Shown here: positions 11,634 through 23,813 of the stretch, one piece after another
How positions within the stretch are numbered: the first letter of the stretch is position 1
How the letters are laid out: every line of letters starts with the position of its first letter
Notes under the pieces: model-generated
What the model was told of the DNA's origin: nothing
Database searches by the model: none
What the model saw: only the letters and a program-made list of their open reading frames with translations
From: Flaveria trinervia
Lineage: Eukaryota; Streptophyta; Magnoliopsida; Asterales; Asteraceae
Assembly: GCA_025506515.1 (NCBI GenBank)
Contig: CM046452.1
Span: 70,016,580-70,080,579, forward strand
Reading direction: 5' to 3'
Length of the DNA stretch: 64,000 nucleotides
Position numbers and translations under genes: made by a program

Positions 11634-11641
11634 TATAAAAA
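11634..11641 (+). promoter_or_regulatory. TATA box of the gypsy LTR
   Basis: TATAAAAA at 11634-11641, repeated at 20445-20452 in the other LTR, followed about 30 bp on by a TTCTTC-rich start region. Confidence 0.6.
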
Positions 11642-12043
11642 CCCCATTCCCAGCCATTCTTCTTCACTCCTTCTTCTTCTTCTTCATTCTTCTCCACTTC
11701 ACATCTTCTTCACCTTTGCACCAAAACCGCACCGTTTCATCTTGTTTTCATCATCTAGACTTCATCTACAACCTAGTCTACTCCATCCTTGCAGGTAGAC
11801 GACCTTGGTTGTCCTTTTTCTCGCTCATTTTACTGCTGTCCATTTCTAGGGTTTCGGGTGTTCGGGTCAACCCGAACACAAGAGGTCGTGTGGGTGCGTG
11901 TGATGTCTTTCTGCGTGTGCTTCTTGTTTGTGTGTGTTTATAGTGTGTTTCTGGAGATCCTTGTTGTGTAAAACTCGTGCTCGGGGCAGCTGAAGGCTGC
12001 TCTATACTTCTGCAGTCGCGAACCTGCAGTTCAGGCAACTAGG

Positions 12044-12505
12044 TCTGTCATGCGACTGAGCCGTGCGACTGGTTGAGTCGTGCGACTGAGTCGTTCGGGA
12101 GACTTAGTCGTGCGACTGGGGATGTCATGCGACTGAGTCGTGCGATCGAATGAATGCGTGCGATTGAGTCAATATGGATGAATGATATGTGTGATTGAGT
12201 CAATGCGGATGAATGTTGTGTGCGATTGAGTCAATGCGACCGAATGGATGTATGCGATCGTGCGTGCATCGCACGACTGAAAGCCAGTCGTACGAATGAA
12301 GGTTCAGTCGTACGAATGAAGCTGATTCGTACGAATGAAGCTGATTCGTACGAATGAAGGTTGATTCATGCGTATGTAGGTTAAGTCATGCGATTGGGTA
12401 TTGTGTGGTACGACTGAATGCCAGTCGTGCGAATGAAGGTTCAATCATGCGAATGAAGCCGATTCGTACGATTGAAGGTTGATTCGTATGAATGGAGTGT
12501 TGAGT
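12044..12505. repeat. CGACTG/CGAATG word array in gypsy left LTR
   Basis: About two dozen copies of GCGACTG, GCGATTG and GTACGAATG words, grading from ATGCGACTGAGTCG at the left to TTCGTACGAATGAAG at the right. It lies about 400 bp downstream of the TATA box, so in the transcribed leader, unlike the copia arrays. Confidence 0.88.
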
Positions 12506-13849
12506 GAGCATCTGGTCCTGTTGTGTAACTGATGATGCTGTGTGTGTGAATTCCCTTCTTGAATGTCATATGATGATAAGGTAACATCAATACAAGTGTC
12601 ATTGCTTGACCACAAAGATTAAAGTCAACGCTATCAACATGTAGATACTATTTCGATTTAAATCAACCTAACATTTTACAATTATCAACAACCCATTTGG
12701 GACTACAAATATTTAACAAGTACTTTTTCTTATAACAATGGGATCTTTACACAAATGTCATTGGCAATGATGACTCCTTCTGGTACTTGGATCTACATAA
12801 GATCAGATAAGTGTGACCGCTTGTGTGTGTTACCCACGACCGACCCGATACAACCCGAACCGACCGAACATTACTATTTGCTTTATACATATCATTAATG
12901 CTTAACAATAACTGTCAATAGGTGTTTGACCGTTCATTGCATACAACTGTTGGGAACTTTGATCATTCATACTTACCACATAACAAGTGAGTTTCGTGGC
13001 CCCTTTTTATGCTTATACAGGTTTTCAATCATTTACAAACATGCGGGGGAAAGTATGCTCACCCGTTTTCTATGCTGTACAACATATATACAATTTACAT
13101 ACTTGGAATCAACGTGCTACTGTTTTTGTGAGTACTTATCTGATACATGCTTGAGTCTGTTGTGTGGTTCTTTCTTACAACTATTTATGTCCAGTGTGGA
13201 ATCGACGGATAGGTATTGGTAGTACTACTTGGGTTGATACCCCCACCCTCGTTGTTGGTATACTAGTTAGTACCAACAGTCGCCAGGAACGGGCCTTGGG
13301 TGAAATTATTCCGACAAGATTCTGTGTGTACGTCGTTAGGTTTGGCTGTAAAGCTCATGACATGTGATTTTGCTTACTTATAACTGTATTCACGGTATTC
13401 TACATAACATTTATACAACATCAATTACTTATCTACTTTTAAACCTGCAAGCTCACCAACAATTTTGTTGACCATTTTGAGCATATCTTTCAGGTGATTA
13501 TGCTAACTGAAGATCTAGGTGTGCTGCCTTAGTGGAGACCCTAGGATGCATTTTGTGGCTAAACTTTGTCTTTTGGAAAACTTTGTTGTAGTTTGCTTTA
13601 AACAACATTCTACTTTTGTATCTTGTTCCCGGGTTGTGGGAATTGCATACAATGTTATTTATGTGAATCATTTATGTTTATGGCTATGTTGTCATGAATA
13701 TTGACTAAACATGACACAAGTCCTCTTGTTGTCGGGTGTCGTGATGACACGCTTGTCATCATCTATTATATTGCATCTCTGTCGCTTACCATGTGTTATG
13801 ACAATCCCGTCTCGTTACATCTCCGTGTTTCCGCTCTCAGCGGGGGTGT

Positions 13850-15022
13850 GATCCCGACTATTGTGGCCCAAGTGAGCGATGCTCTGCAAAATCCCCACCC
13901 CATGGGGTTGGTGGCAATGATAATGAGGATAATGTTAACCCGGTTGGGAACGAAAGCAATTAGGAGACCGGGAATGGTGGTACAGCCGGTAATGAGACTG
14001 GGGTTGTTAATGCTAGAAGGGGGTGTTCATACAAAGAGTTTGTGGCCTGCAAACCTAAAGAGTTTGATGGCAAAGGTGGAGCCATAGCCCTGACTAGATG
14101 GCATGAAAAGATGGAGGCAGTGATTGACATCAGTGAATGCCTCGACAACCAAAAGATCAAGTATGCCACGTGCTCACTACAGGGCAAGGCACTAACTTGG
14201 TAGAACACTCAGATACAGGCTAGAGGAAGAGAATCGACGATGCAGATGTCATAGGACGAGTTTAAAGCCTTGATCACTGAGGAATACTGCCCCCTCAACG
14301 AGATGCAGAAACTAGAGCATGAATTATGGAATAATGCTATGGTGGGGGCTGGGCACGCCACTTACATTGATCGTTTTCATGAGTTGGCAAGATTGGTTCC
14401 ACATCTGGTCACTCCGTAATCAAAGAGGATCGAGAGGTACATTTGGGGACTTGCGCCTCAAATCCGGGCAATGGTAATAACAGCTGCTCCCCCTACAATT
14501 CAGAGCGCAATTCTAAAGGCTGGCGCTCTAACTGATGAGATGGTGAGAACAGGGGTATGGGAAGGGGAGCAGAGAAGAGAAAAGATGTTGGGGAAATAAG
14601 CCGGTCGAGTGCCGGGAAATTTGATAAAAGGACCAAGACAACCAGAAACTTTGTGGCCGTGACGCAAGACAGGAGAGAGTATGTTGGACCGCACCCCAAA
14701 TGTGATAGGTGCGATTTCCATCATCCCCCAGTAGTGCCGTGCCGGGTGTGTGTGAACTGTAGACGCCTGGGGGATCTAGCGAAAGACTGCAGAACAGCGC
14801 CGAACCTGGTGGCACCAGTCAACGCGGTTAACCCCGCTGGGAATGCCAGGGGCGGTTATGAGTATGGAAGCCTGGATCACTACAGAAACATATGCCCCAG
14901 ACTGAATCGGGCACCGGGTCAACAAGGGAACAACCAGCAACCGGTGATGGCCATAGCTAGAAATCAAGGCCCGGGAAATCAAGGGAATACAGCTTGGGGA
15001 CGTGCATTTGTCATTGGAGCCA
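13850..15022 (+). pseudogene. Gypsy gag (truncated at its N-terminus)
   Basis: Begins abruptly after the LTR at IVAQVSDALQN, then CSYKEFVACKPKEFDGKGG, LTRWHEKMEAVIDISEC and KIKYATCSLQGKALTW, typical of plant gypsy gag. The expected Trp-Trp is now a TAG stop near 14202. Downstream come YIDRFHELARLVPHLVTP and a knuckle region CVNCRRLGDLAKDC where the conserved His is Asp; a second knuckle-like stretch reads YEYGSLDHYRNICP with its first Cys lost. The frame breaks more than once. It is cut at VIGAND by S3. Confidence 0.88.
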
Positions 15023-15027
15023 ACGAT

Positions 15028-17499
15028 TGTCACACCCCAACCTTGACGGCAGAAACGTCGAGGAGTGAGAGTTAAGATCGTTCACAGCCACATAACGCTA
15101 TTAATAACCCAAATATAAATTATTAAATGAAATTCAATTGTATCAATACAAGCTTAAGTCTCAAAGAAACGAACAATATAACATAAAAGATAACAAGTCT
15201 TTAATTCACTACTTTATCTAGGTTCATTCCTAGATGTGTAAGCTTCAATGTGTAGGAATCAAACTTGGGCGTTTCCTGAAACATGTTAAAAATAAAGTGG
15301 TCAACAATAATGTTGGTGAGCATTCCATAGGTTTAAGTACATAGGTTATATAAAAGATGGCAAGTCAAGTCATAAGTTAGTGAATAAAGTGATTAGGGAT
15401 GTTATGAACAATGCAACAATCAAACCTCGACAAAGTTTTACAAGTCTCAAACGTTTACAAGATTATACGATCAGCTAAGTGTACTTGGATCAACCAAAGC
15501 AGGCTTGTCTTGCCCATAGATCTATGACTTCGCTGAGCTAGCAATAATTAATGATTTGTACATATAACACCATAACATGGTAACCACGAAAGTTCAACTA
15601 ACCACAACTTTACAAGATGAATTGCCATAGGTTTACAAGTCTCAAATAAGTTTACAAGTGCAATAGTATAGGTTAACATGTTTCACCCCAAAATGTGAAA
15701 ATAAGAAAAAAAGGGGTATAGAATACTCACATGATCAAATAATATATATTTGATGATTAATATGAATAATAATAAGCAACGTTTCAACGTAGTCTTTCAC
15801 AATGCATCTAAAACAAATATATATTACAAGGTTACAATTTAATAATATATTTAATGGTTAAACGAGGCTAGGGTTTCAATTTGGTATTTGAGAGTATTAA
15901 TATTTAGATGACGCTAGTTAGTGAGATCTTATTTTAGTCCAAGAACAATATCATGTAAAGAATTTTAAAGAAATAAAAGCCTTTATAACAATTTTGTAAA
16001 ATTTAACTTATAAAATATATATTTCTATAGTAGCCATGATTAATCTATAAATATAAAATGTTTAGTGTCCAAATAATCATTAAATGATTTCAAAGAAAAT
16101 ATTATATAAAGTTTATTTTTACATGATTAAACTAGGAAAAATATTTGTTAAAATTTTATTTTATAAGAAAATTGTTAAGGTAATTGTAGAAAATGATAGA
16201 ATAACTTTAAAATTTTATAAAGTTTACAAAACTACTTTTTATAATTTTCAGAAAATTTTCAATATTTTTTAAAGGTTGAAAAAGCCTAAAAAAATATGCT
16301 GAGGGTGCCCGGGTTCGAACCCGGGACCTCTAAGTTGGAATGTGGAGTGTGAACCGGTGAACCAAGGCTCTCAGCCGTGGTATAACCCGGTTCCAATTTG
16401 TTTTATCTTTAATCGACCGAACACTCCTAAATCCAAGAACCCTAATTTCGATTGGATTTAAATTGACCCCCAAATCAAAGTTGTTAATCGAATTAATGTT
16501 AGGGCTTTTGTTCCCCAACAGAAATCGAGCATGTATGTATGTTCAATTACCCGAATTTCGCACGGTTTGATGATGAACACTCGAAGAACAGCCGCGACTG
16601 TGTTGCGATTCGTTCAGGTTACAATCGATGATGAAACTCAAATTCGTTTCACAGAAAGCTTCGAATAAGTTAAATGATGAAAAGCCCTATGTTGATTTTG
16701 AGTTTTGAAGCTCTGAAAATGATATTCGAGCAGTTGCAGGTTCGCGAAAGAGATGGTGATCGAATGCTTATGCTCGCGTTTGATTCCGATGAAATTGAGA
16801 GTTGAATGATTAGTATCAGATTAACGTTCGTTTAGGTTTAGTTAATTCGATTATTATTAGCCTTAAACGTTCAAACGGTTCTTTGCGTTTGATGGTTTCG
16901 GTTACTCGATGATTCGAGTAATAACCGACGATTTAACCCAATTAAATCAAGCATTTAAGTTCGAAACGTGCAAAAGGAACGATTTGGGTCGGTTTTGGGT
17001 TAGGATTTAAAGTAAAACGGGTAATTTGAAGCCGCCGGAGCTCGGCCGGAGGATGGCCGGAGCTCTCACCGGATTCACGGGTTAAAAGAGGGCGGGGGGT
17101 TGGGTTGTAACTTTTAAAGTTACATTTTGGCCCTTGTAGTTTAACTTGTTATTATTTTATGCCCAAACTTTTATATTAAAGTTTATAAATAACAATAAAC
17201 CCCCTTAAACTTTATTCCCTCTTAAGTTTCAACCATTTTAAGTTTACCATACCTAATAAATTATTATTATTGTTATTATTATTATTGTTATTATTACTAT
17301 AATTTTTATTGTTATTATTTCATTTATTAAAATCATTATATTAGTTATTGTTACTTAATAATATAATCTTTCAAGTTTAAATGATTAAAAGACCAATTAA
17401 GGCATAAGTAACCCATAAGTCTCATGAATGACACAACTAACCCATACAAGAATTTAACAAAGCTAACTTTAAATTAACCCAAAATTACAAGATGTTACA
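15028..17499 (-). mobile_element. Solo LTR S3, Ty3/gypsy-type, 2472 bp
   Basis: Plus strand begins TGTCACACCCC and ends GATGTTACA, flanked by ACGAT (15023-15027, 17500-17504). The insertion splits the gypsy gag-protease linker between VIGAND and ARQDPNVV. The sense strand is minus (TGTAACATC...GGGGTGTGACA). Internal blocks (for example 15420-15560) match the reverse complement of S4/S5, so it belongs to their family. Contains a tRNA-like segment at 16300-16377. The open stretch 16084-16272 is AT-rich and not a gene. Confidence 0.93.
16300..16377 (-). other. tRNA-like Pol III segment inside S3
   Basis: On the minus strand: a box-A-like AGAGCCTTGGTTCACCGG, a box B GGTTCGAACCC within the short palindrome CCCGGGTTCGAACCCGGG, then TTTTTTT about 15 bp later. 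Not a functional tRNA: the arms do not all pair and it lies inside an LTR. Equivalent segments occur in S4 and S5. Confidence 0.6.
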
Positions 17500-17504
17500 A
17501 CGAT

Positions 17505-17849
17505 GCTCGTCAGGACCCGAATGTTGTCACGGGTACGCACTTACTCAATAATCACTTCGCATCTATATTGTTTGATACTGGGGCAGACAACAGTTTTATA
17601 TCTTCTGAGTTTGTGCAATTGCTTGATTTGAGTCCTAGTAGGCTAGAAACTAGCTACTCCGTAGAAATGGCCAACGGTAGGGTTGTTCAGGCTGATGAAA
17701 TTATTAGAAAGTGCTCATTGATGTTGGAGGACCATGCCTTCGATATAGACTTGATACCCTTTGAGTTAGGAAGTTTCGATGCGATTGTGGGTATGGACTG
17801 GTTATCGAAACGCGGAGCTGAGATTGTCTGTCGGGACAAAGTAGTATGA
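17505..17849 (+). pseudogene. Gypsy aspartic protease
   Basis: Continues gag after S3: DPNVVTGTHLLNNHFASILF, catalytic DTGADNSFIS, then EMANGRVVQADEI and FDAIVGMDWLSKRGAEI, all standard for the plant gypsy retropepsin. The active-site DTGA is intact. A TGA at 17847-17849 interrupts the polyprotein before the RT linker. Confidence 0.92.
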
Positions 17850-17855
17850 ATCCCT

Positions 17856-18600
17856 ATGCCAGACGGGGAGGTATTCAGAATTCAAGGAGAACGACCAGGA
17901 AGAAACTTAAAGCTTAGCTCCTGCATGAAAGCACGCCGAAGTTTACGAAAACAGTGCTACGCTTTTCTGGCTCATGTTGTAGAAAAGAAGGAAGAAGCGA
18001 GGAAACTGGTAGATAATCCAGTAGTCCGGGACTACCCAGATGTATTTCCTGATGACTTGCCTGGTTTGCCTCCTTCACGACAGGTGGAATTTCGTATAGA
18101 GTTGGTTCCTGGAGCTACACCGGTAGCAAAGACACCATACTGGTTAGCACCGTCTGAAATGCAGGAATTATCTAGTCAGTTACAGGAACTACTTGAGAAG
18201 GGTTTCATTCGGCCGAGTCACTCACCATGGGGAGCAACAGTATTATTTGTCAAAAAGAAGGATGGATCGTTCCGAATGTGTATCGATTACCGTGAGTTGA
18301 ACAAGTTAACCGTGAAGAATCGGTATCCTCTCCCAAGGATCGACGATCTGTTTGACCAGCTGCAAGGAGCTTCGTATTTCTCCAAGATCGACCTTCATTC
18401 TGGATATCATCAACTAAGGGTTTTCGAGGAGGACATATCGAAAACAACGTTTAGGACTCGTTATGGGCACTATGAGTTCTTGGTCATGCCATTCGGGTTG
18501 ACTAACGCTCCAACTGTGTTTATGGACCTAATGAATCGGGTGTGTAAACCTTACTTGGATAAGTTTGTGATCGTATTCGGATAAGTTTGTGATCGTATTC
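17856..18600 (+). pseudogene. Gypsy reverse transcriptase, N-terminal and palm
   Basis: Linker (VVRDYPDVFPDDLPGLPP), then fingers and palm: GFIRPSHSPWGATVLFVKKK, MCIDYRELNKLTVKNRYPLP, YFSKIDLHSGYHQLRV (first catalytic Asp) and FLVMPFGLTNAPTVFM. The frame is destroyed at the catalytic box by a perfect 22-bp tandem duplication (18557-18578 and 18579-18600), which adds one base to the frame and a stop at 18582. Downstream the box resumes as FIEDILIYS, with Glu where the family has Asp. Confidence 0.93.
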
Positions 18601-19562
18601 ATAGAAGATATACTTATCTACTCCCGATCGAAAGAGGATCATGAAGAACACCTTCGAGCAATTCTAGAACTGTTACGGGAAGAGAAACTTTTTGCCAAAT
18701 TCTCGAAGTGTGAGTTCTGGTTGCGGGAAGTGAAGTTTTTGGGTCATGTGGTTAACGAGGATGGGATTCATGTAGATCCCGCAAGATATGGGATACATCT
18801 CAGACGCCTTCAGAGATACAACAATTCTTAGGATTGGCCGGATACTATCGCCGTTTCATCGCGAATTTTTCAAAGATCGCTCAATCGTTAACACTTCTGA
18901 CGCAGAAAGACAAGAAGTTTGATTGGGGACATGCACAAGAACAAGCGTTCCAAACGTTGAAAGAGAAGTTGTGCAATGCACTAATATTGTCCCTCCCTGA
19001 CGAAACTGATGATTTTGTGGTATACTGCGATGCTTCACATCAAGGGTTGGGATGTGTGCTAATGCAGAAGGATAAGGTGATTGCCTACGATTCGCAACAA
19101 CTTAAGGTGCACGAAAAGAACTACACAACTCATGATCTTGAGTTAGGCGTTGTAGTATTCGCACTCAAGATTTGGAGGCATTACCTGTATGGAACCAAAT
19201 GCATCATCTACACTGATCATAAGAGCCTGCAACATATCCTGGATCAGAAGGAGCTTAATATGCGTCAACGACGTTGGGTAGAGCTTCTTAGTGACTACGA
19301 TTGTGAAATCCGGTATCATCCGGGGAAAGCCAAAGTAGTGGTTGATGCTTTAAGCCACAAAGAACGCGCGAAACCATTACGTGCTCGAGCATTGGGATTG
19401 ACTATCCAAACGAATTTAAAAGCTCAGATCCAAATTGCACAGAGTGAGGCATTAAAAGAGGAAAACCTTGCGGGAGAAGAATTCCGAGGGTTGGATAAAC
19501 AAATGATTTGCAAGGATGATGGTGTACAATACTTCATAGATCGCATATGGATACCCAGATAG
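18601..19562 (+). pseudogene. Gypsy RT C-terminus and RNase H
   Basis: 18601-18831 encodes the rest of the palm and connection (EFWLREVKFLGHVVNEDG). A small indel near 18790-18834 shifts frame before FLGLAGYYRRFI. Then the RNase H domain: VVYCDASHQGLGCVL, ELGVVVFALKIWRHYLYG, IYTDHKSLQHI and RRWVELLSDYDCEIRYHPGK. Catalytic Asp residues appear present. A TAG at 19560-19562 separates it from integrase. Confidence 0.93.
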
Positions 19563-19577
19563 GGAGGTGTACGTACC

Positions 19578-20089
19578 TTGGTCATGGATGAAGCACACAA
19601 GACGCGATATTCTATTCATCCTGGTGCAGACAAGATGTACCACGATCTTAAGGATCTGTACTGGTGGCCAGGCAAGAAGAAAGACATTGCCATGTACGTA
19701 GGCAGATGCTTGACATGCTCGAAAGTTAAAGCTAAACATCAGAAACCATCAGGATTATTGCAGCAACCTAAAATTCCCGAGTGGAAATGGGAGAACATAG
19801 CTATAGATTTTATTACCAAACTCCCTAGAAGGAGCAGCGGGCATGATTCGATATGGGTCGTAGTGGATCGGATGACGAAGTCAGCTCATTTCTTGCTGAT
19901 CCGAGAAGACTACAAAATGGATAAATTGGTGAGATTGTACATAAAAGAGGTCGTGACAAGACACGAGGTACTGGTGTCGATCATATCCTACCGTGACAGC
20001 CGATTTACTTCACGATTTTGGCAGACACTGCAGAAAGCGATGGGCACTCGATTAGATATGAGTACAACCTATCACCTTCAGACAGATGG
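19578..20089 (+). pseudogene. Gypsy integrase, truncated
   Basis: HHCC zinc domain (HPGADKMYHDL, CLTCSKVKAKHQKP), then the core: WENIAIDFITKLP with the first catalytic Asp, IWVVVDRMTKSAHFL, and SYRDSRFTSRFW with the second. It stops at YHLQTDG, where sequence switches at 20090 into the right LTR, so the catalytic Glu and the C-terminal domain are gone. Integration in trans or before truncation must be assumed. Confidence 0.92.
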
Positions 20090-22571
20090 CCGTCAATTAA
20101 CGTGATTATCCATTAACTTTTCTTTGATCGTTCATTCCTCATCTTTATTAACTTCTTATGTGGATATCATACTTGCTTTATTACCTTTGTGCTTGTGCTT
20201 TCTTCGTGGACGTGTGCTATGCTTAAACCTTTTTACAAATTTCCATCGTCATTATCACTAAAAATATTTTATATAAAAATATTATCATTAATAAAACCAT
20301 TTTTTTAAGTGCAAATTAACATTAAACATATTTCTAACCATAATATAACAAACACCTTTAAATTCGTTTTCAACCGAAACAAACTTTGGGAACTCGGGGC
20401 TAAGTGCAGAGACTAAAATTAACATTTTGCAAACTTGGGATGGGTATAAAAACCCCATTCCCAGCCATTCTTTTTCACTCCTTTTTCTTCTTCATTCTTC
20501 TCCACTTCACATCTTCTTCACCTTTGCACCAAAACCACCCCGTTTCGTCTCGTTTTCGTCGTCTAGACTTCATCTACAACCTAGTCTACTCCATCCTTGC
20601 AGGTAGACGACCTTGGTTGTCCCTTTTCTCGCTCATTTTACTGCTATCCATTTCTAGGGTTTCGGGTGTTCGGGTCAACCCGAACACAAGATGTCGTGTG
20701 GGTGCGTGTGATGTCTTTCTGCGTGTCCTTCTTGTTTGTGTGTGTTTGTAGTCTTATTGTGTAAAAGTCGAGCTCGGGGCAGCCAAAGGCTGCTCTGCAG
20801 TCTGTCATGCGACTGAGTCGTGCGACTGAGTCATTCGGGCGACCGAGTCGTGCGACTGGGGATTTCATACGAATGAGTCGTGCGATCGAATGAATGCATG
20901 CGATTGAGTCAATACGGATGAATGATGTGTGCGATTGAGTCAATGCGGATGAATGTTGTGTGCGATTGAGTCAATGCGACTGAATGGATGTATGCGATTG
21001 TGCGTGCATCGCAAGACTGAAGGCCAATCGTACAAATGAAGCTGATTCATACGAATGAAGGTTGATTCGTGTGTATGGAGGTTAAGTCATGCGATTGGGT
21101 GTTGTGTGGTACGACTGAATGCCAGTCGGGCGAATGAAGGTTCAATCGTGCAAATGAAGCTGATTCTTACGATTGAAGGTTGATTCATTTGAATGGAGTG
21201 TTGAGTCGAGCGTCTGGTCCTGTTGCGTAACTGATGATGTTGTGTGTGTGAATTCCCTTCTTGAATGTCATATGATAATAAGGTAACATCAATACAAGTG
21301 TCATTGCTTGACCACAAAGATTAAAGCCAACGCTATCAACATGCAGATACTATTTCAATTTAAATCAACCTAACATTTTACAATTATCAACAACCCATTT
21401 GGGACTACAAATATTTAACAAGTACTTTCTCTTATAACAATGGGATCTTTACACAAATGTCATTGGCAATGACGACTCCTTCTGGTACTTGGATCTACAA
21501 AAGATCTGATACGTGTGTTCGCTTGTGTGTGTTACCCACGATCGAACCGATACAACCCGAACCGACCGAACATTACTATATGCTTTATACATATCATTAA
21601 TGCTTAACAATAACTGTCAATAGGTGTTTGACTGTTCATTGCATACAACTGTTGGGAACTTTGATCACTCATACTTACCACTTAACAAGTTAGTTTCGTG
21701 GCCCCTTTTTATGCTTATACAACTTTTCAATCATTTACAAACATGGGGGAAAGTATGCTCACCCGTTTTCTATGTTGTACAACATATATACAATTTACAT
21801 ACCTGGAATCAACGTGCAACTGTTTTGTGAGTACTTATCTGATACATGCTTGAGTCTGTGATGTGGTTCTTTCTTACAACCATTTAGTTCCAGTGTGGAA
21901 CCGACGGATAGGTATTTGTAGTACTACTTGGGTTGACACCCCCACCCTCGTTGTTGGTATACTAGTTAGTACCAACAGTCGCCAGGAACGGGCCTTGGGT
22001 GAATATATTCCAACAAGATTCTTTGTGTATGTCATTAGATTTGGTTGTAAAGCTCATGACATGTGATTTTGCTTACTTATAACTGTATTCATGGTATTCC
22101 GCACAACATTTATACAACATCAATTACTTATTTACTTTTAAACCTGCGAGCTCACGAACAATTTTGTTGACCAGTTTGAGCATATCTTTTCAGGTGATCA
22201 TGTTAACTGAAGATCTAGGTGTGCTGCCTTAGTGGAGACCCTAGGATGCATTTTATGGCTAAACTTTGTCTTTTGAAAAACATTATTGTATTTTGCTTTA
22301 AACAACATTCTACTTTTGTAACTTGTTCCCGGGTTGTGGGAATTGCATATAATGTTATCATCTTTATTTATGTGAATCATTTATCATGTTTATACTTATG
22401 GCCATGTTGTCGTGAATATTGACTAAACACGACACAAGTCCCCTTGTTGTCGGGTGTCGTCATGACACGCTTGTCATCATCTATTATATTGCATCTCTGT
22501 CGCTTACCATGTGTTATGACGATCCCGTCTCGTTACATCCCCATGTTTCCACTCTCAGCGGAGGTGTTACA
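20090..22571 (+). repeat. Right LTR of the gypsy element (lacks first 22 bp)
   Basis: Matches 11280-13849 from CCGTCAATTAACG to GGTGT and keeps the terminal TACA next to the CAAAG target copy. The word array is at 20802-21215. Confidence 0.9.
20802..21215. repeat. CGACTG/CGAATG word array in gypsy right LTR
   Basis: Same order of word types as the left LTR array but shorter; copies of TTCGTACGAATGAAG are missing, as expected from slippage within the array. Confidence 0.85.
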
Positions 22572-22576
22572 CAAAG

Positions 22577-23393
22577 TGGTTCCACCACCACATGAGACCT
22601 TGTTAAATGCTAAATGCAAACCAATAAATAACAACCCAATCAAGGATCATGTGGTGTCCACTCCTCTTGTAAGTGATCCAGATTCCACAAGTAGTTCCAT
22701 TGAATTTGTAAATTAACAAAAGGAGACCACTTTAATGTCAAAAGGTAAAATGCCTATTGTTAATTTAGATGATAAATTTGAGAAGGTTAAAGTAAGTCTG
22801 GTTCAAATACTTCTAAATCTAAACCCAAAAAGACCAAACAAGTTAACCAAACACGTGCATGATCTAAGTCTAGAAAAACAAAAGAGTAAAGATGTTAAAA
22901 AGGTTCAAACAATTATTTTGTTAAACAAGATAAAATATCTAAACAAGAAGTGTCAAAACCCAAACAAATTAAAGTCACACGAGTGTCACACACTTCTCCA
23001 CAGAAACAGTTATACCAACATGTCGAAAGTAGATCATGCTACAACTGTGGAAAGTATGGACACATTGCGTCTAATTGTCCTTACTATCAGAAACCAAGGA
23101 AGAAAATTGAACTTCATGATCATAAATCCAGTTCTTCTAAAAGGAGTTCTAAGACCCCACCAAGAAGAATTAGTGAACATAAAGTTCAAACCATAAGCCA
23201 ATCGTTTGTTATCACAAATAGGCCTTACACAAACTAGCATATGGAAAGAAAAATCTAGTTTAATGTCTGATAATGAGAATAAGAAGACGAATGATCTTCC
23301 CTCACCCTCAAATGGACAGTGGGTGGAATTTATGATGTGTGATTCCTCTGGGTCACCCAAGCCAGTTAAGGCTTGGGTCCCTAACCTCAACTA
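22577..23393 (+). pseudogene. E1 gag, second part with a second CCHC knuckle
   Basis: Resumes the E1 reading at VPPPHETLLNAKCKP immediately after the gypsy target copy. Lys-rich linker (several frames), then CYNCGKYGHIASNC at about 23037-23078, a second complete CCHC knuckle. It ends with VEFMMCDSSGSPKPVKAWVP and a stop at 23392, just before protease. Two knuckles separated by a long linker are typical of large copia gags. Confidence 0.85.
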
Positions 23394-23813
23394 GTGATTT
23401 CTTTGAATGTGCAGGGTGTTCACTATAGTGCTGCCACAAATACTTGGATCGTAGATAGCGGAGCATCTAGGCACATGACTGGGAACCTGTCTCTCCTATC
23501 AAACGTTAAACAAATTAAAGGATGTCATGTTTCATTGGCTGGAAACAAAGGAGGTTACATCACCGCTCAAATGGAAGTGGGAAACCAAAAAGTGAAGTTT
23601 GATAAGGTAAACTATATTCAACAACTTCAAAATAATTTGCTTTCTGTATCCCAAATCTGTGACAAAGGCTTTAAAGTAGTATTCGACAACAAGAAGTGCT
23701 ATGTTCTGAAAAAGGACTATGTGATCCCTGAGGACCAAGTCTTAATGTTAGCTTCAAGATATAACGATACTTATGTCTTGGATCTATCAAAGGCCTCCAT
23801 AACGGATCATTAA
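23394..23813 (+). pseudogene. E1 aspartic protease
   Basis: TWIVDSGASRHMTGN carries an intact DSGA active site, followed by GYITAQMEVGN, NNLLSVSQICDKGFKVVFD and the GAG-pre-integrase start (MLASRYNDTYVLDL). This is the best preserved E1 domain (about 140 codons open). It ends in TAA near 23811. Confidence 0.93.

Larger units (their letters stand above)
11258..13849 (+). repeat. Left LTR of the gypsy element
   Basis: Collinear with 20090-22571; differences are mostly in the word array (about 100 bp longer here). The TATA box at 11634 is followed by a pyrimidine-rich leader. Open stretches inside (11608-11943, 13701-14087) are not genes. Confidence 0.9.
11258..22571 (+). mobile_element. Ty3/gypsy element with two long LTRs and a truncated interior
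   Basis: TG...CA termini (TGTGCATCTG...GGTGTTACA) flanked by CAAAG at 11253-11257 and 22572-22576. LTRs 11258-13849 and 20090-22571 are collinear, including a TATAAAAA box and a word array. The interior holds gag (13850-15022), protease, RT, RNase H and part of integrase (17505-20089), the gypsy order. Both inner junctions are abnormal: the left LTR lacks its last TACA and runs straight into gag without a PBS; the right LTR lacks its first 22 bp and follows an integrase cut at HLQTDG, with no polypurine tract. Net size without S3 is about 8.8 kb. Confidence 0.92.
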
